A stretch of DNA of 64,000 bases from Psychrobacillus antarcticus (GTDB taxonomy: Bacteria > Bacillota > Bacilli > Bacillales_A > Planococcaceae), in contig NZ_JAIZDB010000008.1 in assembly GCF_029533155.1 (NCBI RefSeq), forward strand, positions 52,214 through 116,213. The letters are read 5' to 3'. A program made the position numbers and the translations under genes. Positions 1-7,847 of this stretch are shown one piece after another; position 1 is the first letter of the stretch; each line of letters begins with the position of its first letter. The notes beneath the pieces were generated by a model. That model was not told the DNA's origin, ran no database searches, and saw only the letters and a list, made by a program, of their open reading frames with translations.

Positions 1-177
1 TATTATATTGTCAACAAAATAAAACCCATGAACTGGCTTTGCTAATTTGAATTCGTTGTGTCATATCAATAAGGTGAATATAGACCACTCCTGACCACTC
101 CTTCCCTACTAATACTACTAAAAATAACTACGGGCACTTTTTTACCATATGACCATTTGTGATAATAATTATAACTT

Positions 178-360
178 TTAGATTGGGGAAGGGCCAATAC
201 CGAAAATAAAGTCAGAAACAGGAGCTTGAATTTCACGACCTTTTTCTGTCAAATGGACTCCACTAATCTGGGCATCTTTTTTGTCCCGATCTCGTGGAAC
301 TAATCGATTTTTTTAATCATATTTCTAACAATTGGTGGATTACAGCTGACTAACGTCATC
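178..360 (-). pseudogene. MarR-family regulator remnant
   Basis: The minus strand reads NPPIVRNMIKKID, then a stop, and after a frame change LVPRDRDKKDAQISGVHLTE followed by KGREIQAP. This pattern (recognition helix, then R-D-x-D-x-x-D and LTEKG) is that of the winged helix of MarR regulators. The N-terminal two thirds are absent, and the IS3-family element begins about 90 bp upstream, so this is a broken gene. The remaining bases of 1-449 show no convincing gene. Identification rests on the wing motif alone. Confidence 0.5.
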
Positions 361-503
361 TCCTAGTTCTTGATGTTTGTTTGCGTTGTGTTCTTAAACT
401 TTCTGTCCGCTAAAAAATCTTGATAAGCAAATTTCAAAAGCATAAAAAATAACCACCTCTCTAATTTAAAGTGTACCCTTTGTAAAGGACATTTTGAAAA
501 AGC

Positions 504-1361
504 CTAGGCAACTTGTTGAAGCTGCTGTCTGTATTTTGCAGGCGGCAGCTTTTTTAAATTCCATTGGCCTCTATAATGATTGTAATAGGTCATATAACTC
601 TTCACTTCTCGTCTTACTTCTTCTAATGTTTCACAATTTTTTAGGTTCGTTTCATCTTTAAAATGCCCAAAGAACGATTCTTGTGGCGCATTGTCCCAAC
701 AGTTTCCACGGCGCGACATCGACTGTCCAAGCTTTAACTTCTTCACTAATTTTTGATAGGTCGGATTTGTGTAATGAAATCCCTGATCTGAATGAATAAT
801 GGCATCATTTCGGATATGTGAATGACGACGTTTTAATTGGCGTAGTGTATTTAGGGCAATGTCTAATGTAATTTTATCTGAGACTTCATACGCTAAAATT
901 TCATTCGTTTCAGCGTCTTTAATCGTAGATAAATACGCGCGTTTTCCGCCTCTGTATGTTAAATAAGTGATATCCGTTAATAACACTTTTCCTGCGACAC
1001 CTTGTTTAAATTGACGTTGTAATTCGTTTTTGCATGTGCGATGTTCTTTCGTTGCCTTTGCCATACGTCGATAGGGGTTCGCTTTTCGGATGGGACAAAT
1101 AATATCAAACTTTTTCATAATGCGACGTATACGTTTCAAGTTGTACGTAATTTGATATTGATTTTGAAGCGTCATTTTAATTTGGCGTGCTCCTTTGTGA
1201 CGTCCTCGGAAATGATATGCCTTTAAAATACTATCTCTCAAAACCTCGTCTGAACTGTCTTTAACTGCACGTTTTTGAACGGACTTTTCATCAAAATAAT
1301 TATAGAAACCTGAACGAGATACATCCATTACCTCGCAAAGATAACTCACCATCCGCTTCAA
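504..1361 (-). CDS. IS3-family transposase OrfB (DDE integrase domain)
   Basis: OrfB carries the catalytic rve/DDE core of IS3 transposases. Visible features are an HTH_21-like N-terminus (SRSGFYNYF, RQIKMTL), the first Asp in LLTDITYL, the second in IIHSDQGFHYT and the Glu in NCWDNAPQESFFGHFK, followed by the YYNHYRGQWNLKKLPPAKYR tail. The first ATG is at 1361, but the frame is open upstream into the end of OrfA. OrfB lies in the -1 frame relative to OrfA, so the active protein is probably the OrfAB fusion made by programmed -1 frameshifting near the AAGAAGAAATAA stretch at about 1418-1430. All DDE residues are present, so the element may be functional. Confidence 0.9.
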   Translation of the reverse strand: MKRMVSYLCEVMDVSRSGFYNYFDEKSVQKRAVKDSSDEVLRDSILKAYHFRGRHKGARQIKMTLQNQYQITYNLKRIRRIMKKFDIICPIRKANPYRRMAKATKEHRTCKNELQRQFKQGVAGKVLLTDITYLTYRGGKRAYLSTIKDAETNEILAYEVSDKITLDIALNTLRQLKRRHSHIRNDAIIHSDQGFHYTNPTYQKLVKKLKLGQSMSRRGNCWDNAPQESFFGHFKDETNLKNCETLEEVRREVKSYMTYYNHYRGQWNLKKLPPAKYRQQLQQVA

Positions 1362-1417
1362 TCTATACTTTTTAATCGTCTGTTGGATGAGTTCAAACTT
1401 TAGTTCTGGTGCAATTT

Positions 1418-1837
1418 TTATTTCTTCTTCAACATCTGCCTTTCGAGTAAATCGAGCTTTTTTAGGAGCTCATTTTCCGCCTCAAGTAATCGTGCTCTCG
1501 CTTCTAATCGAGCATACTTTTCTTCAATACTTAGTTCACGTTCAAGCGGGCGTCCTGAATTTGTTTTACGGGTATCTTGTAAACCTTCTATACCTGCTTC
1601 TCGAAAGGCTGTACGCCAACGTTTAGCAGCTGTTTTAATTCGATCAATACCGATTAAATCCGCACTTAAACCAGCTTCCTCAAATATATCTCTAGGCAGC
1701 TTACCATTCACATTTTCCGCAATAAAATGACGTTTAAATTCGTCTGTATACGTAATTGCTTTATCACTGACCGATTTTATGTAGGAATTCCCTTTTAGTA
1801 GTTCTTGTTCTTTTTTAGTTAATAATCTTTTCGTCAT
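1418..1837 (-). CDS. IS3-family transposase OrfA (helix-turn-helix)
   Basis: This 139-aa protein is the DNA-binding partner of OrfB. It contains an HTH_28/IS3 helix-turn-helix (about residues 30-85, around RDIFEEAGLSADLIGIDRI and AAKRWRTAF) and a C-terminal leucine-rich coiled coil (KYARLEARARLLEAENELLK) used for multimerisation. Length and order are normal for IS150-type elements. The stop lies just upstream of the OrfB ATG and the two frames differ by -1, the usual IS3 arrangement for producing a fused transposase. Confidence 0.88.
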   Translation of the reverse strand: MTKRLLTKKEQELLKGNSYIKSVSDKAITYTDEFKRHFIAENVNGKLPRDIFEEAGLSADLIGIDRIKTAAKRWRTAFREAGIEGLQDTRKTNSGRPLERELSIEEKYARLEARARLLEAENELLKKLDLLERQMLKKK

Positions 1838-2006
1838 TATAGTTTCGCTCCAACATCTTTTTTCCTATTATAAACAAAAGTACCCTACAAGATGGTCTTT
1901 TTTCAAAGTGTCCATCTTATAGGGTACATTTTAATTTTGAGAAGTGGTTATTTTTTACTAATTAATTGTGAAATACACTGCTTCACAGAAAGCGATTTAA
2001 AAAGAA

Positions 2007-2024
2007 TTACATCATGCCGCCCAT
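2007..2024 (+). repeat. attL: 18-bp copy of the groEL 3' end
   Basis: Reads TTACATCATGCCGCCCAT, identical to 15501-15518. On the minus strand it encodes the MGGMM-stop terminus of GroEL although no groEL gene adjoins it here. The bases to its left (1951-2006) are therefore probably the original downstream flank of groEL. Confidence 0.88.
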
Positions 2025-2138
2025 AGAGTCTGGGCTATTACAGTTATATACGTACTCGTACAAATCTTTCTATATCAATGTTTCAGAGTGTTTCAATCAA
2101 TTCAGTTATATCAACCTATACTGGCTTTTATAAGTTTC

Positions 2139-2178
2139 GGCATCAATTGGGGCATCAAATATTCCTCCATGGCATCAG
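2139..2178 (+). promoter_or_regulatory. Candidate integrase arm-type sites, left end
   Basis: Three direct repeats GGCATCAA (2139), GGCATCAA (2151) and GGCATCAG (2171) lie about 115-155 bp inside the left attachment core. The same octamer occurs twice inside the right end (15429 and 15440). Repeated short motifs at both ends of an integrase-borne island are expected for arm-type binding sites. The rest of 2025-2268 shows no gene. Confidence 0.6.
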
Positions 2179-2268
2179 AAACAGATAGCTGAAATTTTAT
2201 AAGTTCCGCTATCTGTTTTCTAAATTTCAAACATTATAGAAAGCGCAACATTTCTTATTCTGTTTCTA

Positions 2269-2568
2269 TTACTTTCGTTTATAATCAACCATGCTCCCAC
2301 CATTTTTATGAACTTCATTATAATATTTATCCATATATATACCGACTTCTTTTTTATGAAACAGCCACTTACTTTCAATGCGTATCTTCGGAAATTCTTC
2401 ATCATATAAAAGGTGGGTGACAATAGTATTCCAGGACATATTTAAGTATGCACCTAGTTGCTTTGAATTCATAAAAAACACTTCTGATTCAAGTTCTTGT
2501 AAATGCTCATCTATTTTCTGAAGATAAAGCTCTTTTAGCTTCTCTTGATCAACTTCTATGCTTATCAT
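2269..2568 (-). CDS. Small helix-turn-helix protein (excisionase/DUF771-like)
   Basis: A 99-aa protein with an acidic N-terminal helix and a C-terminal winged-HTH-like segment: NSKQLGAYLNMSWNTIVTHL, then DEEFPKIR and the wing SKWLFHKKEVGIYMDKYY. This layout resembles phage and island excisionase-type or DUF771 DNA-binding proteins, which fits its place at the end of an integrated island. The start is taken as the ATG at 2568, because it overlaps the stop of the preceding small gene (ATGA) and follows GGGTGGG; an ATG 18 bp upstream is less likely. It could help Xis-type control of excision, but that is inference; similarity to DUF771 is judged by eye. Confidence 0.6.
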   Translation of the reverse strand: MISIEVDQEKLKELYLQKIDEHLQELESEVFFMNSKQLGAYLNMSWNTIVTHLLYDEEFPKIRIESKWLFHKKEVGIYMDKYYNEVHKNGGSMVDYKRK

Positions 2569-2738
2569 TTCTCTTTGCCCACCCAATCATTCAACCACTC
2601 AATTTCCTCTTTCGATAAGCTCTGTTCTTCTGTCAATGTATCTTCTACATAGTTCCAATTCGTTTCTTCCCACTTTAAATGTGCTTCCCACTCACGCATA
2701 ACTTTAACCGCATTTTCTGTTTCTTTATCACGAATCAT
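2565..2738 (-). CDS. Small acidic protein of unknown function
   Basis: A 57-aa frame rich in Glu and Trp (VMREWEAHLKWEETNWNYVE ... KEEIEWLNDWVGKEK) runs directly into the HTH gene with a 4-bp ATGA overlap, which suggests translational coupling. An in-frame stop immediately precedes the ATG; the ribosome binding site is weak (AGGGTAG). I do not recognise a family. The overlap and clean reading frame are the reasons for calling it a gene. Confidence 0.45.
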   Translation of the reverse strand: MIRDKETENAVKVMREWEAHLKWEETNWNYVEDTLTEEQSLSKEEIEWLNDWVGKEK

Positions 2739-2773
2739 CTACCCTATATTAAAAAAATTTAAATCCAAATTGA

Positions 2774-2998
2774 GCAGCAGAAAACTCATATTGTTTAACT
2801 AGTAATGGGTGTAATAAAACAAGAACGACCAGTCGCGCCAATAATTCCAGCTCCATAACTAGATTAACCTGGCTGTGTTACATGAATGTTACAAAAAACA
2901 CTAATCTATTATTTTTTAATTCAACCCCAAAATCCAAGTTGTTATTCAAAATGTTCTTGATAATAGGTAAACCCAAGCCTGTACCAGAAAGCTCCTTA
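2774..2998 (-). repeat. Kinase repeat, copy A (truncated)
   Basis: First of three same-orientation copies of a block made of about 105 bp of 3' flank plus a sensor-kinase gene. Here only the flank and the last ~40 codons of the kinase remain. The other copies are at 3996-5460 and 12730-14158. Shared flank words include TTGTTTAACTAG, GAACGACCAGTCG and CCTCCATAACTA-like strings. Confidence 0.8.
2878..2998 (-). pseudogene. Sensor kinase 3' remnant (G-box end only)
   Basis: The minus strand encodes RSKELSGTGLGLPIIKNIL and then NNNLDFGVELKNNRLVFFVT before the stop, nearly identical to the C-terminus of the intact kinase at 4100-5467. Only the ATPase G-box end survives. Its upstream part has been replaced by the LCP gene, whose last codons and stop run into this remnant in another frame, so 2996-2998 is a recombination junction. 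Confidence 0.8.
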
Positions 2999-3943
2999 CT
3001 TCTTAATTTCTTCAGTCGACAAAAACTCTTGTAAAGCTTGTTTGTTTTTCTCGAAATCAATACTAAGAACTGCCCCTGCTGCTACACGCTTATCTTCAAA
3101 AGAGTTTTCAACAGGGATACGTAACGTTTCTATATTTCCAGCCTTCCCAATAATCAAACCTTTACCGATTGTAAGGATTGTTCGATTATCAACGTTTGTA
3201 TTAATGTAAGGTTCAACAACACCAAGTAACTTAGGGAAATTTAGTATACTGTGGATGCTAACAACTTCATCCTTTAATTTCGACAACGCTTCCTGCTGCC
3301 GTTCCACTCGCCCAAAGTCACTATGAATATCGTGGCGAAAACGCACATATCCAAGTAGCTGTTTTCCATTCAAAACTTGGTTTCCAGGCTGTAATGTCAT
3401 GCCGATTCCATGAGACATGGCGTATGGAATATCAACTTTAATACCGTCAGGAGCTATAACATCTACAATTTTTGAAAATCCAGTAAAATCAACAATTGCA
3501 TAGGAATCAACATCGACATCGAAATTATCCTTTATCGTTTTTCTAACGAGCTCCGGACCTCCAAGAGAAAAGGCAGCATTCATTTTATGGTATCCGTAAT
3601 CCGGGATATTCACATACGTATCTCTCATAATCGATACGAGTTTCATCTGATGAGTCGTTTGATTATAATGAGCAATCATTAACGTATCAGCCCGTGCAAC
3701 TTTCTCTCCCCGAGAGTCACTACCTAATAACAGAACATTAATTTCACCAAATTGTGGATCTGCGCCTTCAAATTCATCAAACAACGTTTGTTCTTCTTTA
3801 ATCAATCCTTCGTTTGCCGTCGCTAATCCGCTATTGTATTGGACTACTCCATATGCGATTCCCGCTAACAAAATCAATGTAGTCACGATAAGGAAGTTCC
3901 TCACTCCTTTATGCTTCTTGTTTCTCCGTTCGCTTTTTCCCAT
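2996..3943 (-). CDS. LCP (LytR-CpsA-Psr) family cell-wall glycopolymer ligase
   Basis: LCP proteins move anionic polymers such as teichoic acids or capsule from lipid carriers to peptidoglycan. The 315-aa protein has a basic cytoplasmic start (KSERRNKKHK), one transmembrane helix (FLIVTTLILLAGIAYGVV) and an extracellular LCP domain with INVLLLGSDSR, ADTLMIAHYN, LVSIMRDTYV, GYVRFRHD and DFGRVERQQE, covering the usual Arg/Asp residues of the pyrophosphate pocket. The start is the ATG at 3943, 8 bp from AGGTGG; the frame stays open 12 bases upstream to a GTG. The last residues (EEIKK-stop) use bases shared with the kinase remnant, so the native C-terminus may have been slightly altered. It lies beside a cell-envelope-type two-component system. 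Confidence 0.9.
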   Translation of the reverse strand: MGKSERRNKKHKGVRNFLIVTTLILLAGIAYGVVQYNSGLATANEGLIKEEQTLFDEFEGADPQFGEINVLLLGSDSRGEKVARADTLMIAHYNQTTHQMKLVSIMRDTYVNIPDYGYHKMNAAFSLGGPELVRKTIKDNFDVDVDSYAIVDFTGFSKIVDVIAPDGIKVDIPYAMSHGIGMTLQPGNQVLNGKQLLGYVRFRHDIHSDFGRVERQQEALSKLKDEVVSIHSILNFPKLLGVVEPYINTNVDNRTILTIGKGLIIGKAGNIETLRIPVENSFEDKRVAAGAVLSIDFEKNKQALQEFLSTEEIKK

Positions 3944-3995
3944 CCATAAATCCACCTATCGTTAAATTCTATGTCCTGTTTTATCGTAACTATTT

Positions 3996-5460
3996 AGGCA
4001 CATGCATTGTTTAACTAGAAACTCGTGTAAAAGAACTAGAACTAGAACGACCAGTCGAGTTAACAATCACACCTCCATAACTATAGTAACCTGGGTGTGT
4101 TACGCGAATGTTACAAAAAACACTAACCTATTATTTTTTAATTCAAACCCAAAATCCAAATTGTGATTATCCAAAATGGTCTTAATAATAGGTAAGCCCA
4201 AACCTGTACCAGAAAGCTCCTTACTTCTTGATTTTTCTAATACATAAAATGGTCTCCATATACTTTCCAATTCATTTTCGTCAATTTCGCCAACCCCGTT
4301 ACTGATCGTAAGCTTGACGGTATTATTGTCTTTAGTTAACGTAATTTCAATACGCTTGTCATTGGAATATTTAATAGCATTGGTAATTAAATTATCAAGT
4401 ACAACATCTATTCCTTCTTGTTCTGCGCTGATGAAATAGTCCTCACCCGCATCTATATTTAATGAAAAGTTAATACAGTTTTCCTGTAGTATCAATGTGT
4501 ATTTTCCCGTAACAGCTATGACCTTTTTGCCTAAATCAAAAGTAGATTTGTTTAATGAACTACTTTCTAATTCCGTCCAAAACAAAAGCTTCCCAATTAA
4601 TAAATCCATTTTCTCAATCTGTTCTTCAATTACATCTCTAAATGTTCCGTCATCCAAACCGTCCAATATTCCCTGTTCATACACTTTCACTATTGAAAGT
4701 GGCGTTTTTAACTCATGGGACACATCTGACATTAATTCTCTCAGTCGGTTATTTTGATCATTAATTTCACCATGAGCTTTTTCTAATTTTTCACTCATGA
4801 TGTTTATACTCTTAGCAAGTTCTCCTACCTCATCATTGGTTTTAATTTCTTCTTTCCTGAATTTCAAATTGGCTATGTCGTGAGATAAATTTTTTAGGGA
4901 TTCTAATGGCCTTGTAATTTTTTTAGATATGATCACTACTAAAAATATAATCAGAATTACTGAAATGGTCATCAAAAATATATTAAATTTATTAATAATT
5001 ACGATCGCTTCTTCCATATGTGGTAAAGGCAGTCCTATGGCAATAATAGTATTATCTATTTTAATAAATTTTGTTAAAACTTTATATTTACTTACCCCTT
5101 GGTCGTATATCTTATTAACGCTTTTCTCCTGCAAAGTATTTAACGTACTTTCAGTAATCCAGAATTTATTTAGCTTTATTTTTTTAATTTCAAATTCCGA
5201 TTTTATTCTTTCATTAAGTTGATTCAAACTTCCACTAATCTCTGAGTAAACAATAGTTACGGCGTATTCTTCTTCAATCTGTTTCAAACCGTTTAAAAGA
5301 TTGTTTTCAGGTTCACCGAGGATATCACTAGCTACCTTATCTAAAATTTTTCTTTGCTCGTAAATGTAATATCTGTCTACTAGGAAAACATTTATTAGTA
5401 TTGAAAATATAAAAGTACAAATTACTATGGATGATATGCCAGCGGCAAACTTGTGCTTGA
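3996..5460 (-). repeat. Kinase repeat, copy B (complete)
   Basis: The intact copy of the flank-plus-kinase block. It aligns with 12730-14158 over nearly its whole length and with 2774-2998 at its 3' end. Same orientation as both, so recombination between copies would delete the intervening cargo. Confidence 0.82.
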
Positions 5461-5467
5461 TTTTAAT
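4100..5467 (-). CDS. Membrane sensor histidine kinase (VanS/PhoR-like)
   Basis: A 455-aa kinase paired with the response regulator upstream. The order is TM1 (residues ~8-30), an extracytoplasmic loop, TM2 (IFLMTISVILIIFLVVIISK), a HAMP domain (KKITRPLESLKNLS), then DHp with phosphoacceptor His in SDVSHELKTPLS, N-box DNLITNAIKYS and G-box GTGLGLPI. The first ATG (5287) would drop TM1. The frame is open to 5467, where an ATT codon overlaps the regulator's TAA by one base and lies 7 bases from GGAGGTG. No ATG, GTG or TTG exists in the gap, so an ATT start is proposed. A frameshifted second copy lies at 12835-14158. The signal sensed is unknown; cell-envelope stress is a guess from the LCP neighbour. 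Confidence 0.88.
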   Translation of the reverse strand: MKIKHKFAAGISSIVICTFIFSILINVFLVDRYYIYEQRKILDKVASDILGEPENNLLNGLKQIEEEYAVTIVYSEISGSLNQLNERIKSEFEIKKIKLNKFWITESTLNTLQEKSVNKIYDQGVSKYKVLTKFIKIDNTIIAIGLPLPHMEEAIVIINKFNIFLMTISVILIIFLVVIISKKITRPLESLKNLSHDIANLKFRKEEIKTNDEVGELAKSINIMSEKLEKAHGEINDQNNRLRELMSDVSHELKTPLSIVKVYEQGILDGLDDGTFRDVIEEQIEKMDLLIGKLLFWTELESSSLNKSTFDLGKKVIAVTGKYTLILQENCINFSLNIDAGEDYFISAEQEGIDVVLDNLITNAIKYSNDKRIEITLTKDNNTVKLTISNGVGEIDENELESIWRPFYVLEKSRSKELSGTGLGLPIIKTILDNHNLDFGFELKNNRLVFFVTFA

Positions 5468-6110
5468 CTTCCTTCACCTCCAGACAGTACCCAATGCCTC
5501 TATACGTCTTAATAATGTCATCCCCAATTTTAGTTCTTAATCTTCGGATGTGGGTATCTACTGTTCTATAATCTCCGTCATAATCCATGCCCCAAACTAT
5601 GTCAATAAGTCTATCCCTCGATAAAATAACGCCTCTATTTTTAATGAAGACCAGCAACAAATCATATTCTATCTTTGTTAGTTGCAATGGTTCTTCACCC
5701 TTATATGCTTTTTTTTCATTTTCCTTTATCCTAATATCTCTGAACTTAATTTCCTCGCCACTATTCATTAGCTTTTTAGCTCTTAAGATTAATATCCGTG
5801 GATCAAATGGCTTCTTAATATAGTCATCAGCTCCACCATTTAAGGCTTTTATTTCATCTTCATTTTGACCTTTAGCTGTTAATATCAGGACTTTGGTCTG
5901 GCTATTTCCCTTTATATATTTACATACCTCTATTCCATCCATTTTTGGCATCATCCAATCTAAAATGGCTAAGTCAATCTTGGTTGATTCAACTATATTC
6001 AATGCTTCCTGTCCATCCCTAGCCTCCAGGACATTGAAGCCTTCATCTCTGAAATAGGCTGAAAGGATCTTAACCATTTGCTGTTCATCATCCGCGATTA
6101 GAATATTCAA
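5463..6110 (-). CDS. OmpR/PhoB-family response regulator
   Basis: A 215-aa regulator with a receiver domain (DD at residues 7-8, phosphoacceptor Asp51 in LAILDWMMPKMDG, Thr in LILTAKG, Lys in YIKKPFD) and a C-terminal winged helix (LTKIEYDLLLVFIKNRG, RTVDTHIRRLRTKIGDD, TYRGIGYCLE). It starts with TTG at 6110, spaced correctly from AAGGGGGAG. It precedes the kinase with a one-base stop/start overlap, forming a two-gene operon like vanRS. Targets are unknown; the adjacent LCP and metallophosphoesterase genes are candidates. Confidence 0.92.
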   Translation of the reverse strand: MNILIADDEQQMVKILSAYFRDEGFNVLEARDGQEALNIVESTKIDLAILDWMMPKMDGIEVCKYIKGNSQTKVLILTAKGQNEDEIKALNGGADDYIKKPFDPRILILRAKKLMNSGEEIKFRDIRIKENEKKAYKGEEPLQLTKIEYDLLLVFIKNRGVILSRDRLIDIVWGMDYDGDYRTVDTHIRRLRTKIGDDIIKTYRGIGYCLEVKED

Positions 6111-6196
6111 ATCTCGCTCCCCCTTAGATTATGATTTCAACTTCCGGATTTAGAAACACCGACAGAAATCATATAAAACGCAACTTATTTTAGTTG

Positions 6197-6275
6197 TCTT
6201 ACATAAGGAAAACAAAAAAGGCCTCACGAAAGTTTGGTCAACTCAGGAGAAGCCTTTAAAAGTCCAAAAATAATC
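6197..6275 (+). pseudogene. Integrase 3'-end remnant
   Basis: The stretch reading AACAAAAAAGGCCTC, AAAGTTTGGTCAACT and GAGAAGCCTTT matches the 3' end of the island integrase (about 15340-15410) base for base over most of about 70 positions, but no open frame remains. It sits just upstream of the response regulator. It could also fold as AAAGGC/GCCTTT and act as a terminator, which might explain why this piece was kept. Confidence 0.6.
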
Positions 6276-6286
6276 AAAAAGAAGTG

Positions 6287-7177
6287 TCATAAAGTTATGT
6301 CAAACACCGATATCTCAGGAGGGCTCCAAAATCGAATAGGTATCCTCGTTGTGCCGATTCCGCTATTCACATAAAGATGCGTATGAGTTCCTAGCTGATA
6401 CATCCCTTTTCTATATTTCTTTGCAAGTGGGGGTGTCACCACTGGACCAAACGTTGGAACAACGACCTGCCCTCCGTGACTATGTCCTGCAAGTGCCAAA
6501 TCAAAATTATCATACCCTATTTCGTCCACAAGGTCTGGCTGATGCAACAGAAGAAGCTTAGCCCCCCGATCGTCAACACCTGAATATGCCTTTTGAACAT
6601 CCGGTTTTCCAAGCATAGCCTCATCCAACCCTATAATATTTAGTACTTGTCCACTTTCAAGTTCTATTATGCTATTCTCATTTTTTAGTAGTGTAAATCC
6701 CGATTTCATCATTAAATCTTCGTAAAACCTAACTCCACCACCTCCGTGGTCATGGTTTCCCCAAACAGCATAATTTCCATACCTACTACTTAGTTTACCC
6801 AATATTCCACTTGTTTCAGACCTTCTCTCGAACTCGGATGCTACATCTAGGAGATCTCCCGTAAAAGCGATTATGTCAGGCTCAAGATCGTTGACTCTAT
6901 CTACAAGCCTCTCTAGCTGCTCTAGCGAATAATTCGGACCTAAATGGACATCTGAAAACTGCACTACCCTAATTGAATCCGTGCCTCCCGACGAGAACTC
7001 GAGTTCATACTCCTTTGTGACAAGACGTTTTGGCTCTATTTTAAATGAATATACAGCCAATCCAGCTACTACTACGCTAGCTATAACCAAGCATTTTATT
7101 ATTCCAAAAACTAACCTTTTCAATCCTTCACTACCTTTTTTACTTAATATTATTAACACCCATCTAAGGTCCTTCAT
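6287..7177 (-). CDS. Membrane-anchored calcineurin-like metallophosphoesterase (YkuE/YaeI type)
   Basis: A two-metal phosphoesterase with an N-terminal membrane anchor (FGIIKCLVIASVVVAGLAVYSF) and the full motif set: FSDVHLG, FTGDLLD, WGNHDHGGGG, LLLHQPD and AGHSHGGQV. YkuE/YaeI relatives hydrolyse lipid-linked or other phosphoesters at the membrane; the substrate here is unknown. The ATG at 7177 has no clear ribosome site; a TTG at 7123 after AAAGGTAGTGAAGGA gives a more typical N-terminus (MKRLVFGIIK). The gene is probably monocistronic within the island. Confidence 0.85.
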   Translation of the reverse strand: MKDLRWVLIILSKKGSEGLKRLVFGIIKCLVIASVVVAGLAVYSFKIEPKRLVTKEYELEFSSGGTDSIRVVQFSDVHLGPNYSLEQLERLVDRVNDLEPDIIAFTGDLLDVASEFERRSETSGILGKLSSRYGNYAVWGNHDHGGGGVRFYEDLMMKSGFTLLKNENSIIELESGQVLNIIGLDEAMLGKPDVQKAYSGVDDRGAKLLLLHQPDLVDEIGYDNFDLALAGHSHGGQVVVPTFGPVVTPPLAKKYRKGMYQLGTHTHLYVNSGIGTTRIPIRFWSPPEISVFDITL

Positions 7178-7619
7178 GTGAATTAATTCATAGTTATTTG
7201 TATGAGAAACGGTGCCAAATAGGCAGAAGTCCTAATACATCTACAAAATTTATAGTCATCAGTTCTTCCTTTCAAACCAAGCTCGAAATCTAATGTTTTT
7301 TCATAGCACTAATTTCCTCTTACTAGTACCATACATTCTCATTGTGACGCCAATGTTACATTTGAATGAAATCTTAACTAATCACAAAATATGATTTCAA
7401 GTGCTTGCTTCAAATGTGACAGATGGTCTGTGACTATCGTTTTTTGGATTACCCACATTTTATTTGTAACATTGGATGATGCTGTTAAGCATGCATAAGT
7501 AGGGTGATTAAGCTTACTTATGAAAGTAATTATTTTTACACGATTCCACATCTAACTGGAATTACATTGAAAAAGAAGGGCTACTTTTATTACTCTTCAA
7601 CTAGAACGTTGAAATAAAA

Positions 7620-7662
7620 ATTCCATAGTCGTGGTGCCTGTTAGGCACCACGACTATGGAAT
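7620..7662. repeat. Perfect 20-bp inverted repeat
   Basis: ATTCCATAGTCGTGGTGCCT, loop GTT, and its exact reverse complement. It is stronger than a normal terminator and has no long U tract, so it may be a DNA cruciform, an RNA hairpin or a repeat-family member rather than a terminator. Confidence 0.7.
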
Positions 7663-7751
7663 AAGTTTTGTGCAGGGAATCTTCTGAGAGCATAATAGGA
7701 TGGAAAGTTACTAAAACACCAAACAAACGTAAGCCCGAATTATAAAAATAA

Positions 7752-7812
7752 GCGTACTCTTTCGGTACGCATGACAAAAAGGCTATCCTAAAAGATTAAT
7801 TTAGGAACAGCC
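7752..7812 (-). terminator. Double terminator of the hydantoin-type operon
   Basis: On the minus strand GGCTGTTCCTAAA...TTTTAGGATAGCC is followed by TTTTT, and then a second hairpin GCGTAC-CGAAAGA-GTACGC is followed by a T-rich tail. Both lie just downstream of the 7848 stop. Confidence 0.75.
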
Positions 7813-7847
7813 CCTTGATGGAAGTGTATTAGTGAAGACCCTTGACA

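Larger units (their letters stand above)
450..1950 (-). mobile_element. IS3-family insertion sequence (IS150-like)
   Basis: Two overlapping transposase frames on the minus strand lie between imperfect inverted repeats of about 50 bp. The left repeat runs from 450 (TAACCACCTCTC...) and the right one ends at 1950 (...GAGAAGTGGTTA). Both contain an inner TGTACCCT...GGACA...TTTGAAAAA motif beginning with the TG typical of IS3-family ends (472 and 1928). The true tips are therefore either 450/1950 or 472/1928. No clear 3-4 bp target duplication is visible for either choice. The element sits about 55 bp outside the left attachment site of the groEL island. Confidence 0.85.
7178..7847. other. 670-bp intergenic region in the island
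   Basis: No credible gene. It holds the perfect hairpin at 7620-7662 and terminators for the operon to the right (7752-7812). It also holds an 11-bp inverted pair CCAATGTTACA (about 7350) and TGTAACATTGG (about 7466), which could be a regulator site but is unsupported otherwise. Confidence 0.5.
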
